From Opeltia flavorubescens (lineage: Eukaryota; Ascomycota; Lecanoromycetes; Teloschistales; Teloschistaceae), in assembly GCA_000442125.1 (NCBI GenBank), contig KE546972.1, forward strand, positions 1,634,022 through 1,698,021: a stretch of 64,000 nt of DNA, read 5' to 3'. Positions 62,211 through 64,000 of the stretch are shown piece after piece. Positions within the stretch are counted from its first letter, which is position 1; every line of letters begins with the position of its first letter. The notes under the pieces were generated by a model. The model did not search any database. It had not been told where the DNA came from and saw only the letters and a list, made by a program, of their open reading frames with translations. The position numbers and the translations under genes were made by a program.

Positions 62211-62679
62211 AATAGACTTTCCGGAACCTGCGAATGTAAACTCTGCAGCGAGATAACCAAAGACTCTGAACGTGGTTGAAAAGGCAAGTTTGCCACCTAG
62301 ATCTTTGACGAAATTTCAAGATTCGACGAGACTAATCATTCTGTAGAACAAACGGGTGAAAATTATATGAAATTATGGATTCGAAAACGCCAACATCGAG
62401 TACATCTTTCAGCGTGCAATCGGACGACGAAAAACCAAAGAATAACTTGTGAAAAGATTATAAGATGTTTGCAATATTCTTGACCTGAGGTCTGGCGACG
62501 ATATCAAGTAAATTAAGTACAACCAACGAGGCGCTCCATCAGTGAAGACTTCCAATCCAGCCCGTAGCAGATATATCAATTACCTCTGGCCTATTATATC
62601 AAGGATTTTTGCATTTCAAGCTTGTGGGTCGGCTCTACATGCTTTTCCAGGTGTTGGATGAGCTGTCATCCCAACAATT

Positions 62680-63324
62680 TAGACTCACCTCTACATTATC
62701 CTTCTCTTCCAAGATCTTCATTCACGAAAGCTCCAGTCATACTGTCTTCATCTCGACGATCTCGATCAGTAGCTACATAAACGAGCCCACGTCTGGGCAT
62801 GGATTTTAATACGCTGTTGTTGCTCATGATCACAAGCCGTCTTCTGATCGACACCAAAAGACACTATCGATAATCTTGCTTTTGCGATCTTGGAAGAATG
62901 GCAAATTCGGTGTCTCCCGACCATCAATTAAAGCCAATCACCTTCATTCTCTGCTACTCCAACAGCATCAACACCCATCTCTCGGTCAATTTCGTACCAA
63001 ACCCCATCCTTATCCTTCACCCAATCCGGGGCGTCACCATCAACCACCCAGTCGGCTCCGCCGTCCGTCTCATTCAGCCCACCCATTACAACAAGAATTG
63101 TTATTGGAGTTGGCCTTGGTCTCGGAATTCCCTTACTTCTACTTACGACTGGTATTTTGCTTCATGTCTTTCGGCGTTATAATTTTCTCCATACCAGAGC
63201 TTGTGGTGACGGGAATGATCTGCATCCAGAGCTTGATATTAAGGAGAGATTCGCAGAACTGCATGATGAAGATCTGAAAGAGCCACCTGGGAGGTCCACG
63301 CGGAAAGGATCGGAGATACTATGA
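62680..63324 (+). pseudogene. Partial or decayed copy of the Ser/Thr-rich membrane protein
   Basis: From about 62934 to the TGA at 63322-63324 one frame gives a Ser/Thr/Pro-rich stretch, then IVIGVGLGLGIPLLLLTTGI, a basic RRYNF turn and a tail with ERFAELHDEDLKEPPG. This matches the membrane segment and tail plan of the protein at 59964-60662. Upstream, around 62680-62800, a separate frame reads STLSFSSKIFIHESSSH and VFISTISISSYIN, resembling that protein's N-terminal repeats. The two parts are not in one frame and are separated by stops. Either an intron joins them (an AG lies at 62932-62933) or the gene has decayed. Confidence 0.45.
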
Positions 63325-64000
63325 TCAAGCGATGTTAGTATTAAGCTTGCTCTATTTAATGAGAAAAAAATGGCCCATGTAATCCTGGGGCAAATGAGGT
63401 ACAATACTCGCAGGAAAGTTGCTTTTGGAACTAGGCGGAGAAGCGAAGTGGATGCAATTATTCGATGAAAGAATAGATCTTTTTCTAGCAAGGGAAATCT
63501 AGCATTTTCTCTAATCCGCGACTGTTGAGTTTACCGGGATTGGCCGAACGTCCGCCGATTTTCGACTTTGAAACCTCTAGAATCCCAGCTTGTGAACATA
63601 AAGATATTCCCTTCGTCCCATGGACTAAATCTCGACCATGTGTATTCCAACCTGTTCTTTGCCTTGGCTGTTTATTCGATAGATCTTAACTCGTCTCAGT
63701 TAGGCCGACATGAATATTCAATGCGTCTGGCTCATCAAAATGTCGTAAATATAGCTATTGTTTCGGGAAAAGATTGCAATCGCGCTTTGATTCGGAAGGG
63801 TTTAGGTTGCATACCTGTGCCACGCAGGGCTTAGTGCGTGTCGGCATCATCTTTTGATAATTCTACGTTGCGCTAACACTTTGTCTCTCCGCACCTCAGC
63901 CTCGTCAAACATCAGATCTTTTGCTCATTTCCTGATACCTTTCCGAAAGTTTACTACTCTGGCAGACAACTTCGTGCAGACTTATGTTGGGGCAACTGGG
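63325..64000. other. Window end, no supported gene
   Basis: One 88-codon frame (63568-63834) has no recognisable features. Nothing else is supported. Confidence 0.45.

Overview
This window looks like nuclear DNA of a filamentous ascomycete (Pezizomycotina), probably a plant-associated or saprotrophic species of the Leotiomycetes type. The class is an inference. The kingdom and subphylum are well supported: genes carry short GT-AG introns (about 47-94 bp, one of 213 bp), many proteins are secreted or GPI-anchored, there is an NDT80/VIB-1-type DNA-binding protein, and a 24 kb block carries the mark of repeat-induced point mutation (RIP).

Layout. Bases 1-1977 hold no gene I can support. Bases 1983-25979 are one giant AT-rich block. 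Its two ends are near-identical terminal inverted repeats (TIRs) of about 150-165 bp, and a 5-bp direct repeat (CTGAG) flanks it on both sides, so the whole block is a single large inserted element that was then flooded by RIP. Inside it are two copies of a 0.5 kb MITE with TA target duplications, two pairs of diverged internal duplications, two tandem arrays, and a foldback duplication that post-dates RIP. No gene inside is intact. The element is a fossil of unresolved family.

From 26 kb onward base composition returns to normal and real genes appear: a GPI-anchored two-domain fasciclin (FAS1) protein (26873-28245), a short-chain dehydrogenase (28794-30033), a small cysteine-bearing secreted protein (30858-31687), a putative secreted protein with a sharp strand-composition switch (32496-33197), an RCC1-like protein on the minus strand with a 25-base poly(A) tract just before its start codon (36509-37942), two more secreted cysteine-bearing proteins (38538-39806 minus, 40861-41884 plus), a decayed secreted SGNH/GDSL hydrolase (42736-43359), a decayed unrecognised minus-strand gene (45251-46790), a multi-exon Thr-rich cell-surface protein (48253-49754 minus) and a single-exon secreted protein (50829-51830 minus).

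Bases 53197-56920 encode the most unusual gene. An NDT80/VIB-1-like DNA-binding domain is read in one uninterrupted frame into an uncharacterised fungal protein family that ends in two membrane segments. If it is one protein, it would be a membrane-tethered NDT80 factor, similar in layout to animal MYRF. The last 7 kb hold two convergent paralogues of an uncharacterised membrane-anchored family (57785-58856 plus, 61129-62210 minus). Each lies next to a copy of a single-pass Ser/Thr-rich membrane protein (59964-60662, and a decayed or partial copy at 62680-63324), which suggests a local two-gene duplication.

There is no operon-like organisation. The common theme is an accessory, fast-changing compartment: secreted and surface proteins, decayed genes and local duplicates beside a silenced giant repeat. 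All exon coordinates come from reading frame continuity and GT/AG sites by eye, without transcript data.
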